From Desulfovibrionaceae bacterium UBA930 (GTDB lineage: Bacteria; Desulfobacterota; Desulfovibrionia; Desulfovibrionales; Desulfovibrionaceae), in NCBI GenBank assembly GCA_002293605.1, contig DBDO01000078.1:1-5519 (forward strand): a DNA stretch of 5,519 nt, written 5' to 3'. Of this stretch, positions 1 through 5,502 are shown one piece after another (position 1 is the stretch's first letter; each line of letters opens with the position of its first letter). Below the pieces are notes generated by a model. That model was given only the letters and a program-made list of their open reading frames with translations. It was not told the DNA's origin and searched no databases. Made by a program: the position numbers and the translations under genes.

Positions 1-1077
1 CATGTCGCCAAGGCTGTTCGCCCTGGGCTGCACCAGGGGAATGCAGCGAAGGAGCAGCGCGCTGTCGGCATCGGGCAGACCCGCATCGGCCAGAAAGGGC
101 GCAAGCCGGGGCAGCAGGGCCTCGGGGCTGGTGCCCCGCAGGTGCTGGGCGTTGACCCAGAGCAGCTTTTCCGGATCAAAGGCGGCGGGCGCGCTGTTCA
201 GGTTATGGCCGTCAAAAAAGCCTACCATCTCTTCACGGGTGAAGAGTTCCTGATCGCCGTGGCTCCAGCCCAGACGCACCAGGTAGTTGACCAGGGCCTC
301 GGGCAGCAGGCCGTCTTTTTCATACTCGATAACGGCCTTGGCCCCGTGCCGTTTGGAGAGCTTCTGGCGGTCCGGTCCGAGGATCATGGGCACATGCCCG
401 AATACCGGGAGCTTTGCGCCGAGAGCCTTATAGATCAGCACCTGACGGGGGGTGTTGTTCACATGGTCATCGCCGCGCAGCACATGGCTGATGTTCATGG
501 TCATGTCATCCACAACCACGGCGAAGTTATAGGTGGGCGCGCCATCGGCCCGGCGCAGGATCATGTCGTCCAGCTCTCCGGCTTCGAAAGCCACGCGTCC
601 TTTGACGATATCGTCAAAGGCCACCACGCCCTCCTGGGGGGCTTTCAGGCGCACCACCCGGCCCGGTCCCGGTCCCAGTTCTCGGCAGCGGCAGCGCCCA
701 TCGTAACGCGGCTTTTTGCCTTCGGCCCGCGCCTTTTCGCGCATGGCCTCCACCTCTTCGGGCGTGCATTCGCACCAGTAGGCATGCCCTTCGGCCAGCA
801 GGCGGTCGATATACTGGTTGTACAGGTCAAAGCGCTGGGTCTGGTATAGGGGCTCGCCGTCCCAGTCCAGGCCGAGCCAGCGCATGGAGGCCAGGATGGA
901 GTCGGTATATTCCTGTTTGGAGCGCAAAGTGTCCGTATCTTCAATGCGCAGCACAAAGCGACCGCCGAAATGGCGGGCCAGCAGCCAGCAGAAAATGGCA
1001 GTGCGCGCGCCGCCTATATGCAAGTGCCCGGTGGGACTGGGCGCGAAACGGGTGACAACGCTTGGCCTGTCAGTCAT
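1..1077 (-). CDS. gltX: Glutamyl-tRNA synthetase, 3' end cut off by the window
   Basis: Class I aminoacyl-tRNA synthetase that charges tRNA with glutamate in the cytoplasm using ATP. The 359 residues present read without a break from the ATG at 1075-1077 to the window edge; about 100 residues, mostly the anticodon-binding domain, should be missing, given a usual length of 460-500. Visible signatures: PSPTG at residues 13-17, the HIGH-type motif HIGG at 20-23, a zinc-type set C102-x-C104 ... Y125-x3-C129-x-C131, LRGDDH near 198-203, the KMSKS-type motif KLSKR at 239-243, and FDPEKLLWVN near 300-310. The start is supported by AAGGA (1087-1091) nine bases upstream, overlapping the leuB stop. It is 13 bases downstream of leuB on the same strand and so is probably cotranscribed. 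Whether it is discriminating or also charges tRNA-Gln cannot be judged without the missing C-terminus. Confidence 0.97.
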   Translation of the reverse strand, partial: MTDRPSVVTRFAPSPTGHLHIGGARTAIFCWLLARHFGGRFVLRIEDTDTLRSKQEYTDSILASMRWLGLDWDGEPLYQTQRFDLYNQYIDRLLAEGHAYWCECTPEEVEAMREKARAEGKKPRYDGRCRCRELGPGPGRVVRLKAPQEGVVAFDDIVKGRVAFEAGELDDMILRRADGAPTYNFAVVVDDMTMNISHVLRGDDHVNNTPRQVLIYKALGAKLPVFGHVPMILGPDRQKLSKRHGAKAVIEYEKDGLLPEALVNYLVRLGWSHGDQELFTREEMVGFFDGHNLNSAPAAFDPEKLLWVNAQHLRGTSPEALLPRLAPFLADAGLPDADSALLLRCIPLVQPRANSLGDM

Positions 1078-1090
1078 GCAGTGCCGTCCT

Positions 1091-2176
1091 TTATATTTTC
1101 GCGGCGACCAGATCGCCCATCATGGAGCAGCCGACAATCTCGCCCTGCAAGCCGGCACGGGCGATATCGCCGGTGCGTCTGCCTTCCCGCAGCACTTCGC
1201 GCACGGCATGTTCCACGGCATCCGCCGCCTCGTTCATGGCAAAGGAAAGACGCAGCATCATGGCCAGGGAAAGGATGGTGGCCAGGGGGTTGGCCTTGTT
1301 CTGCCCGGCGATATCCGGGGCGGAACCGTGAATGGGTTCGTACAGGCCGGTGCCGCCCTGGGCTGCGGTGCCGGAAAGGGAGGCCGAGGGCAGCATGCCG
1401 AGAGAACCGGCCACGGCAGCGGCTTCATCGGAGAGGATGTCGCCAAAGAGGTTGCCGGTCACGATAACATCGAATTGGGCCGGGTTGATAATAAGCTGCA
1501 TGGCGCAGTTGTCCACATACATGTGGGAAAGCTCGACATCCGGAAATTCCGCGTGCGTTTCAACAATCACCTTGCGCCACAGGCGGCTCACCTCAAGCAC
1601 ATTGGCCTTGTCCACGGAGCAGAGCCGCTTTTTACGGCCGCGCGCGGCGGCAAAGGCCACGCGAGCGATGCGGCGTACCTCGTCTTCATTATAGATCATG
1701 GTGTTGAAGCCGCAGCGCAGACCTTCGCGCAGTTCTTCCCCGGCGGGTTTTCCAAAATAGATGCCGCCTGTGAGTTCACGCACCACCAGGATGTCCACGC
1801 CCTTTTCCACCAGTTCCGGCTTGAGGCAGGACAGGGAGGCGAGTTCCGGGAACACGACAGCCGGGCGCAGGTTGGCAAACAGGCCCAGGGCCTTGCGAAT
1901 GCCGAGCAGGCCCGCTTCCGGGCGTTTGGGCAGATTGTCCCACTTGGGGCCGCCCACAGCGCCGAGCAGCACGGCATCGGCCTTTTTGCAGGCTTCAAGC
2001 GTGGCTTCGGGCAGGGGCTCGCCCGTGGCGTCAATGGCGCAGCCGCCCATAAGGGCCTCTTCGGTGCTGAAGGAAAGGCCGAAACGTTTTTCAACGGCGC
2101 GCAAGACTTTGAGGGCCTGGGCCACAACCTCGGGGCCGATGCCGTCACCCGGCAGGAGCACAATATGTTTATTCAT
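1091..2176 (-). CDS. leuB: 3-isopropylmalate dehydrogenase
   Basis: Cytoplasmic NAD-dependent enzyme of leucine biosynthesis: it oxidises and decarboxylates (2R,3S)-3-isopropylmalate to 2-oxoisocaproate, needing Mg2+ or Mn2+. At 361 residues it has the full family length. Landmarks: GDGIGPEV at 10-17, LGAVGGPKWD at 71-80, the substrate arginines R94, R104 and R133 (VRELTGGIYFG, with catalytic Tyr140), Lys190 in SVDKANVL, metal-ligand aspartates D222 (YVDN), D246 and D250 (GDILSDEAA), and the NAD-binding GSAPDIAGQNKANP loop near 284-297. The isopropylmalate-type loop and arginine pattern argue against isocitrate dehydrogenase. Start: ATG at 2174-2176 with AAGGA (2185-2189) eight bases upstream. 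It leads a minus-strand unit with gltX; leuA, leuC and leuD are not in the window, and the DNA directly upstream is intergenic repeat, so the gene must be transcribed from within 2177-2580. I could not fix its promoter. Confidence 0.97.
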   Translation of the reverse strand: MNKHIVLLPGDGIGPEVVAQALKVLRAVEKRFGLSFSTEEALMGGCAIDATGEPLPEATLEACKKADAVLLGAVGGPKWDNLPKRPEAGLLGIRKALGLFANLRPAVVFPELASLSCLKPELVEKGVDILVVRELTGGIYFGKPAGEELREGLRCGFNTMIYNEDEVRRIARVAFAAARGRKKRLCSVDKANVLEVSRLWRKVIVETHAEFPDVELSHMYVDNCAMQLIINPAQFDVIVTGNLFGDILSDEAAAVAGSLGMLPSASLSGTAAQGGTGLYEPIHGSAPDIAGQNKANPLATILSLAMMLRLSFAMNEAADAVEHAVREVLREGRRTGDIARAGLQGEIVGCSMMGDLVAAKI

Positions 2177-2216
2177 GGCTGTCGTCCTTTTTTGCTGATA
2201 AAAGAGCTTCTGTACA

Positions 2217-2240
2217 CCATTGCGTTCCGGCGCGCAATGG
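2217..2240 (-). promoter_or_regulatory. Hairpin in the leuB leader
   Basis: CCATTGCG (2217-2224) and CGCAATGG (2233-2240) form a perfect 8-bp inverted repeat around an 8-base loop, 40 bases upstream of the leuB start. No T-run follows it in either direction, so it is not a standard terminator. It could be an operator or a structural element of the leader RNA. I see no leader peptide rich in leucine codons. Confidence 0.4.
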
Positions 2241-2248
2241 CACCCAAA

Positions 2249-2268
2249 GGTAGGGGGGCGGGGGAGGG
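2249..2268 (+). other. G-rich tract with quadruplex potential
   Basis: On the plus strand four G runs of 2, 6, 5 and 3 (2249-2250, 2253-2258, 2260-2264, 2266-2268) lie within 20 bases. Only three runs reach three Gs, so at best a weak or two-layer quadruplex is possible. The leuB messenger, if it starts upstream, would carry the C-rich complement. Confidence 0.3.
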
Positions 2269-2280
2269 AAAAGCCGATTT

Positions 2281-2300
2281 TTAAGGAAGCACTAATTAAT
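2281..2300 (+). repeat. Dispersed repeat motif, copy A
   Basis: TTAAGGA followed by GCACTAATTAAT. The same signature recurs at 3640-3662 (TTAAGGA, then ACACTGATTAAT; 10 of 12 in the second block) and more loosely at 2534-2546. Copy A sits directly at the left shoulder of the large palindrome 2301-2444 and may be its terminal sequence. The style resembles short intergenic repeats of Desulfovibrio genomes, which is recollection and not something the window proves. Confidence 0.45.
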
Positions 2301-2444
2301 GAGCTTTTGGGAAACGCGTAGTTATTTCATTTGGCAAGGCGCGAGGATCTTTCCCGATGGGGGCTGGATCGATGGTCCTGTCCCCGGAGGGAAAAACCGA
2401 GCAACGCCGCCAAAGGGAATACATCAGCGTTTCCCTAATAGCGC
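2301..2444. repeat. Long imperfect palindrome, MITE- or REP-like
   Basis: Two arms of about 70 bases face each other around position 2372. Matched anchors share this centre: GGGAAACGC (2309-2317) with GCGTTTCCC (2427-2435), TTTGGC (2330-2335) with GCCAAA (2409-2414), TTTCCC (2350-2355) with GGGAAA (2389-2394), GGGG (2359-2362) with CCCC (2382-2385), and an inner stem GGATC/GGTCC (one G-T pair) around a GAT loop. The constant register over the whole length shows one long hairpin rather than chance matches. No transposase or credible reading frame lies in it. It lies between divergent transcription units (leuB leftward, the 88-residue gene rightward). It may be a non-autonomous mobile repeat, or DNA/RNA that folds as a cruciform or long stem. 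Confidence 0.7.
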
Positions 2445-2446
2445 CC

Positions 2447-2474
2447 TAAAGGACTTTGCAGGCATGGCCGATAA
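2447..2474 (+). promoter_or_regulatory. Sigma-28 (FliA)-type promoter candidate
   Basis: TAAA (2447-2450), a 16-base spacer, then GCCGATAA (2467-2474). The second box is a perfect match to the enterobacterial flagellar sigma-28 -10 element; the usual spacing is 15. Transcription would start near 2482, about 100 bases before the 88-residue gene at 2581. It abuts the palindrome and could belong to a repeat unit, so chance or a repeat-borne site is possible. Confidence 0.4.
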
Positions 2475-2533
2475 GAAAAGTGAGCTTCCAACCTCCGCTT
2501 TTTGGCCTTTTCTCGCCTTGGGGAAATGAAGGC

Positions 2534-2546
2534 AGCGCTGAGTAAT
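2534..2546 (+). repeat. Diverged copy B of the dispersed motif
   Basis: AGCGCTGAGTAAT, followed by GGGCTTTGG, is a loose match to copy A (AGCACTAATTAAT then GAGCTTTTGG). It is one reason to reject the upstream in-frame ATG at 2545 as the start of the next gene, since that ATG is made by the repeat. Confidence 0.3.
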
Positions 2547-2580
2547 GGGCTTTGGCAACCGCGAACATGATGGGGGATCT

Positions 2581-2847
2581 ATGAGTGATTCGGTACGATC
2601 CACGGCAGTACAGTCCACGGCAGAGGGGCTGGTGGAGCTGGGCAAGGCTGTCTCGGCCCCGGCCTATACCCAGAGCAGCGAGTACGCCGCCCTTATGGGG
2701 AAAACCTTGATAGAGATGAACAAGCCCTTTCCCTCGCATACGGAGTCGCTTATCGAAAGGCTCGCCGAGAAAAGGAAAGAGGACGACATATCCGCCCTGG
2801 AGGCGGCTTTTAGCGGCAAGGGGATTGTCGTGCGCGGCAAGGGGTAG
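2581..2847 (+). CDS. Small unrecognised protein, 88 residues
   Basis: I do not recognise this protein. It has no cysteine, no signal peptide and no membrane segment, so it is probably cytoplasmic. Residues 1-50 are mixed and polar with a likely helix (about 12-24); residues 53-80 (SHTESLIERLAEKRKEDDIS and on) are charged and strongly helix-forming; the tail is glycine- and lysine-rich. The ATG at 2581 is preceded by GGGGGA (2572-2577) with an unusually short 3-base spacer. The in-frame ATG at 2545 would add 12 residues but falls inside repeat sequence. A sigma-28-like site lies about 110 bases upstream and a coiled-coil FlxA-like gene follows in the same direction after 154 bases, so a motility link is conceivable but unproven. 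A spurious frame is not excluded, although codon character resembles the neighbouring genes. Confidence 0.6.
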   Translation: MSDSVRSTAVQSTAEGLVELGKAVSAPAYTQSSEYAALMGKTLIEMNKPFPSHTESLIERLAEKRKEDDISALEAAFSGKGIVVRGKG

Positions 2848-2925
2848 AATCTTTTATAGCAGTTTCACTTTGAGATACTTGCGTAACGGCGGGCAAAGCC
2901 CGCCTACAAGTATCTCGCGGCAAGG
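2833..2925 (+). repeat. 10-bp direct repeats flanking a hairpin segment
   Basis: CGCGGCAAGG occurs exactly at 2833-2842, within the last codons of the small gene, and again at 2916-2925, immediately after the large hairpin. The bracketed piece is 73 bases. This could be a target duplication left by a small hairpin element, or coincidence in a GC-rich gene end. Confidence 0.3.
2872..2916. repeat. Two-tier hairpin, REP-like
   Basis: Outer arms GAGATACTTG (2872-2881) and CAAGTATCTC (2907-2916) pair perfectly; inner arms GGCGGGC (2888-2894) and GCCCGCC (2898-2904) pair perfectly around an AAA loop. Seventeen base pairs in 45 bases is far beyond chance. It lies 24 bases after the stop of the small gene. 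No T-run follows on either strand, so an intrinsic terminator is not supported; an RNA-stabilising 3' structure or a repeat-family member fits better. Confidence 0.75.
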
Positions 2926-2930
2926 ATTTG

Positions 2931-2959
2931 TGAACAAATACTTGCAGAGTAAATATACA
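2931..2959 (+). promoter_or_regulatory. Weak sigma-70-type promoter candidate for the coiled-coil gene
   Basis: TGAACA (2931-2936) and TATACA (2954-2959) are spaced by 17 bases, each matching 4 of 6 consensus positions, in the only clearly AT-rich stretch of the gap. Nearby dyads are ATTTGT/ACAAAT (2926-2939), TACATT/AATGTA (2956-2970) and the 12-base palindrome TTCTCTAGAGAA (2975-2986). These could be regulator sites, but AT-rich DNA produces such dyads easily. Confidence 0.3.
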
Positions 2960-3001
2960 TTTTCAATGTAAATTTTCTCTAGAGAAGCAGGGAGTAAACA
3001 C

Positions 3002-3643
3002 ATGATCAGCAGTGTTCCGCCGGATAGCGGAAGCAGCATCGCTCCTCTTGTCCAGTACGAAAAAGAGAGCCTCAAGGAAGCGGTAGAGAGCGGCGCGGCG
3101 CAAGGCCTTCTTTCGCAGCAAGGCCCTGCCTCCGATCAGGAACAAGGGAGTGGCGACACCGTTAGCATCTCCGCAGAAGCGCGGGAACTGGCTGAAGCCT
3201 CCGGGACCAGGACTGCCGAAGACAAAAAAGAAGAAGCAAGGGTGGGGACAATGCCCCGGCCGCAGGGCGAGGAAGGCTCGGGCAGCGACCCTCTCCAGCA
3301 GATCAAGGAACAAATTAAAGAGGTGCAGAAAAAATTGCAGGAAGCCAAAGCACGCCTGGCAGCTGTGCAGAGCCAGGACGGGCAGACTGATCCGGCCAAG
3401 CAGGAAGGCGACCCCGCAGAGGCGGCAATGAGGGCTGCACTGTCCGCTCTTGTCGGTAATGCCGAGGCAGAGGCGATCCAGAAGGAAATCACCATGCTGA
3501 CTCAGCAGTTGCTTTTGCTCAACAACAAGCTCCTGGAAGAAGCGAAAAAAAGTGGCGGTTCAGGAGGCGCTGCGGGAACAGCAGGGCTGGGCGGTGCGGG
3601 CGACCTTGGCGGGCTTGGCGAAAGGATATCCGTAACCGCTTAA
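3002..3643 (+). CDS. Coiled-coil protein, FlxA-like
   Basis: Function unknown. The 213 residues have no cysteine, signal peptide or membrane segment. In order: a polar N-terminus; DTVSISAEARELA at 52-64, a short motif of a kind I associate with small flagellar or FlgM-type proteins; a charged linker; a first heptad-rich helix at about 97-124; a second helix at about 156-183 (AIQKEITMLTQQLLLLNNKL); and a flexible tail of Gly/Ala/Ser at 184-206. Two coiled-coil segments with Q/K/L heptads recall the FlxA-like family, whose E. coli founder depends on sigma-28. That assignment is by general pattern only. Start: ATG at 3002 with GGGAG (2990-2994) seven bases upstream. It follows the 88-residue gene and ends 29 bases from the end of the convergent PilZ gene. 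An alternative is a generic low-complexity coiled-coil protein. Confidence 0.8.
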   Translation: MISSVPPDSGSSIAPLVQYEKESLKEAVESGAAQGLLSQQGPASDQEQGSGDTVSISAEARELAEASGTRTAEDKKEEARVGTMPRPQGEEGSGSDPLQQIKEQIKEVQKKLQEAKARLAAVQSQDGQTDPAKQEGDPAEAAMRAALSALVGNAEAEAIQKEITMLTQQLLLLNNKLLEEAKKSGGSGGAAGTAGLGGAGDLGGLGERISVTA

Positions 3644-3662
3644 GGAGGAAACACTGATTAAT
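3640..3662 (+). repeat. Dispersed repeat motif, copy C
   Basis: TTAAGGA and ACACTGATTAAT overlap the stop codon of the coiled-coil gene and match copy A at 2281-2300 with a 3-base insertion. TTAAGG (3640-3645) is also answered by CCTTAA at 3671-3676, which includes the PilZ stop. Copies A and C bracket about 1.36 kb containing both plus-strand genes. Confidence 0.4.
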
Positions 3663-3672
3663 AGGCATTGCC

Positions 3673-4128
3673 TTAAGATTTAGCCATAGTTCGGAAGGCA
3701 TCCTCCACAAGCTTGCCCAGAGAGCGGCATTGCTCCTCATCGGCATTGACAAAGCGCAATCCCATCAGGTGCATGCCGCTGCTGGCCCTGACCCAGGCCA
3801 CATCGGCGATAGCCTGAAAGTATTGATCCGCGTCATTTTCATAGACTTTGAAAAAGCCACTGGAAAATTTGTTCAGCAGCGGGATGTGCACGGTGATATG
3901 CAGCCGGGTTCCCACAGGCAGGGGCGAGCGCGATTCAACGCACAGTCCGCCCTTGCTGATGTCGTTGCAGGCAACGTCCAGCAGGGGATCCTTGGCTATG
4001 GGGAAGACCAGTTCGCGGGCCTGCACCCGGTACGGACGAGGAAGGCGCAGATATTGACGTTTGTTTTCTTCCTTCTTGGGCGCGTTCCGAGCTGTTGTCC
4101 CTGTTGCGGAGTATGGCTTGCTGTCCAT
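3673..4128 (-). CDS. PilZ-domain protein, predicted cyclic di-GMP receptor
   Basis: PilZ domains bind the second messenger cyclic di-GMP and pass the signal to motility, pili, exopolysaccharide or other outputs; the partner here is unknown. Counting from the ATG at 4128, the protein has 151 residues. The two binding motifs are intact: R24-x3-R28 (in KRQYLRLPRPYR) and D56-x-S58-x2-G61 (NDISKGGLCV), followed by beta-strand-rich sequence ending in the typical ADVAWVR ... GLRFVN strand pair at about 108-127. No other domain or membrane segment is seen, so it is a stand-alone soluble PilZ protein. The start is chosen because CAGGAG (4135-4140) sits six bases upstream. An in-frame GTG at 4155 would add nine residues and has only AAGG as support. 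It lies downstream of the aminotransferase on the same strand but has its own promoter candidate, and converges on the FlxA-like gene. Confidence 0.92.
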   Translation of the reverse strand: MDSKPYSATGTTARNAPKKEENKRQYLRLPRPYRVQARELVFPIAKDPLLDVACNDISKGGLCVESRSPLPVGTRLHITVHIPLLNKFSSGFFKVYENDADQYFQAIADVAWVRASSGMHLMGLRFVNADEEQCRSLGKLVEDAFRTMAKS

Positions 4129-4134
4129 ATGCGG

Positions 4135-4140
4135 CTCCTG
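4135..4140 (-). promoter_or_regulatory. Ribosome binding site that decides the PilZ start
   Basis: The minus strand reads CAGGAG with a 6-base spacer to the ATG at 4126-4128. This is the best-placed Shine-Dalgarno sequence in the leader and favours ATG 4128 over the in-frame GTG at 4155. Confidence 0.7.
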
Positions 4141-4155
4141 CGGGTTATCCGGCAC

Positions 4156-4191
4156 TGCCTTGAAGCATGAAAAGGCACAGAGCGTTGCCTT
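4156..4191 (-). promoter_or_regulatory. Three-segment leader with alternative hairpins
   Basis: Read on the minus strand, AAGGCA (4191-4186), TGCCTT (4177-4172) and AAGGCA (4161-4156) follow each other. The central segment can pair with either flank, giving two mutually exclusive 6-bp stems. The last AAGGCA contains the only Shine-Dalgarno-like bases before the GTG at 4155. The first stem followed by TTTTC could alternatively act as a weak terminator for the aminotransferase gene. Confidence 0.3.
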
Positions 4192-4208
4192 AAAGGTAGC
4201 AAAGTGTA

Positions 4209-4237
4209 AGTGTATCCGCTCCGTGCCCTTGCGTCAA
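4209..4237 (-). promoter_or_regulatory. Sigma-70-type promoter for the PilZ gene
   Basis: On the minus strand TTGACG (4237-4232; 5 of 6) is separated by exactly 17 bases from TACACT (4214-4209; 4 of 6). Transcription would start near 4202, giving a leader of about 74 bases before the ATG at 4128. It begins just 8 bases after the aminotransferase stop, so the PilZ gene probably has independent transcription. Confidence 0.55.
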
Positions 4238-4245
4238 CCGGGGCT

Positions 4246-5430
4246 TTATTTGCCGATGGCCTTTTTCAGGCCCGGCGCAGCCCTGTAAATAACGCTTTCA
4301 TCCACGCAAAAGGCCAGGCGGAAATGCCCCGGCCCGGCAAAGCCGGAGCCGGGCACGGCGAGCACCAGCTCCCTGGCCAGTTTTTCCACAAAGGCCGCGT
4401 CGTCTTTGCCGGGCGCTTTGGGAAAGAAGTAAAACGCGCCCTTTGGCAGGGAAAAGTCATACCCGGCTTCGCGCAGTACTTCGGCCATGGCGTTTCTGCG
4501 CCGCGTGTAGACCGTGACATCCACGGCCGAGCCAAGCCCCGCGCGCATCAAAAACTGCCCTACTACCGGTGGGTTCACAAAACCGAGCGTGCGGTTGGCC
4601 AGAACAAGCCCGGCCATGAGCTGATCCCGGCCTTCCAGCAGAGGGGACAGGGCCAGATAGCCTACCCGCTCGCCGGGCAGGGAGAGGTTTTTGGAAAAGG
4701 AACTGGCCACAATGGTATAGGGATACAGGGGCAGCAAGGAGGGGACAAGGACCCCGTCATAGGTCAAAAAGCGGTAGGGCTCATCGCAGAGCAAAAAGAT
4801 CGGGCGGCCTGCGGCCCGCGATTTTTCCTGCAGCAGTGCGCACAGAGCGTGCAGTTCGCTTTTGGAATAGACCTGGCCGGTGGGGTTATTGGGCGAATTG
4901 ATGATCACAGCCCTGGTGCGTTCGTTCAGGGCCGCTTCCAGGGCCGCGAGATCAAGGCTGAAGCTTTCGGGCATGGTGGGCACGGTTTTGAAAAGTCCGC
5001 CGTGGTTGCTCACATAAAAGCCGTACTCCACGAAGCAGGGGGCCGGGGCGAGCACTTCATCGCCGGGGTCGAGAATGGCCTTGAGCGCCACGTTCAGGCC
5101 GCCAGCGGCCCCGCAGGTAAGGATTACGTCCTCCCCGCAGAGCTGCACCCCTTGTTCCTGCGTGAGATGGGCGGCCAGTTCCTCCCTGGCCCAGGGGAAG
5201 CCGCCATTGGGCATATAGCCCAGGGCATAGGGCCTGTCCAGGCGATCCGCCAACTCGCGCATGCCCTGGGCCACGGCAGGAGGCGGGGGCAGATCCGGAT
5301 TGCCCAGGCTGAAATCGCAGACCGCGTCTTCGCCGTATTGTTTCTTCAAGGCAATGCCCGCTTCGAACATGCGGCGGATCATGGAGCCTTTGCCTACTTT
5401 GTCAGTCATGGATGCGGAGAGAAGATGCAT
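4246..5430 (-). CDS. Pyridoxal-phosphate-dependent aminotransferase, class I/II
   Basis: Fold-type I aminotransferase (aspartate/alanine aminotransferase superfamily) that should move an amino group between an amino acid and a 2-oxo acid in the cytoplasm. The exact substrate cannot be read from sequence. It has 394 residues, the normal length. Signatures: SLGNPD at 41-46, the phosphate-binding CGAAGG at 106-111, SPNNPTG at 179-185 (PLP-contacting Asn182), CDEPY at 215-219 (Asp216 pairs with the pyridine nitrogen, Tyr219 with O3'), SSFSKNLSLPGERVG at 243-257 with the Schiff-base Lys247 and Arg255, and GHFRLAF at 368-374 with Arg371 for the substrate carboxylate. All catalytic residues are present. 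Start: ATG at 5430 keeps the N-terminal MHLLSAS segment and has a weak AGCGAG upstream; the in-frame ATG at 5409 has no ribosome site. A perfect hairpin lies 22 bases upstream. Confidence 0.93.
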   Translation of the reverse strand: MHLLSASMTDKVGKGSMIRRMFEAGIALKKQYGEDAVCDFSLGNPDLPPPPAVAQGMRELADRLDRPYALGYMPNGGFPWAREELAAHLTQEQGVQLCGEDVILTCGAAGGLNVALKAILDPGDEVLAPAPCFVEYGFYVSNHGGLFKTVPTMPESFSLDLAALEAALNERTRAVIINSPNNPTGQVYSKSELHALCALLQEKSRAAGRPIFLLCDEPYRFLTYDGVLVPSLLPLYPYTIVASSFSKNLSLPGERVGYLALSPLLEGRDQLMAGLVLANRTLGFVNPPVVGQFLMRAGLGSAVDVTVYTRRRNAMAEVLREAGYDFSLPKGAFYFFPKAPGKDDAAFVEKLARELVLAVPGSGFAGPGHFRLAFCVDESVIYRAAPGLKKAIGK

Positions 5431-5452
5431 GAAGGTCTCGCTTTGTATGTTA

Positions 5453-5499
5453 TTCCCATTCCAGATAAAAATTGCCTTGATTTTTATCTGGAATGGGAA
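5453..5499. promoter_or_regulatory. Perfect 20-bp inverted repeat upstream of the aminotransferase
   Basis: Positions 5453-5472 (starting TTCCCATTCC, ending ATAAAAAT) are the exact reverse complement of 5480-5499, with a 7-base loop TGCCTTG. No T-run follows outside the stem in either direction, so it is not a textbook terminator. Its place 22 bases before the aminotransferase start suggests a leader structure, an operator, or a bidirectional stop between units. Confidence 0.75.
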
Positions 5500-5502
5500 G
5501 TG

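Noticed and set aside
142..849. Long plus-strand open frame opposite gltX (235 codons)
   Set aside because: It is antisense to a gltX with all catalytic motifs intact; long antisense frames are expected in GC-rich coding DNA and the translation shows no domain.
2177..2260. T-box or leucine attenuator ahead of leuB
   Set aside because: No T-box consensus (a TGGnACCGCG-like block), no short peptide with leucine codons and no terminator stem with a T-run were found.
818..2284. 488-codon plus-strand open frame opposite gltX and leuB
   Set aside because: It spans two well-supported genes and their junction on the other strand; its His/Gly-rich translation is a codon shadow.
2299..2529. 76-codon plus-strand frame in the leuB upstream region
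   Set aside because: It runs through both arms of the palindrome and has no ribosome site; the translation is repeat-derived.
2424..2739. Two minus-strand frames (2424-2645 and 2446-2739)
   Set aside because: They cross from the repeat into the antisense of the 88-residue gene, with no ribosome site or recognisable domain.
2872..2916. Hairpin as an intrinsic terminator of the small gene
   Set aside because: The stem is strong but GCGGCAAGG follows instead of a T-run, and the other strand also lacks one.
3136..3495. Minus-strand frame opposite the coiled-coil gene (119 codons)
   Set aside because: It has no ribosome site, and its Ser/Ala/Cys-rich translation is a shadow of the plus-strand heptad repeats.
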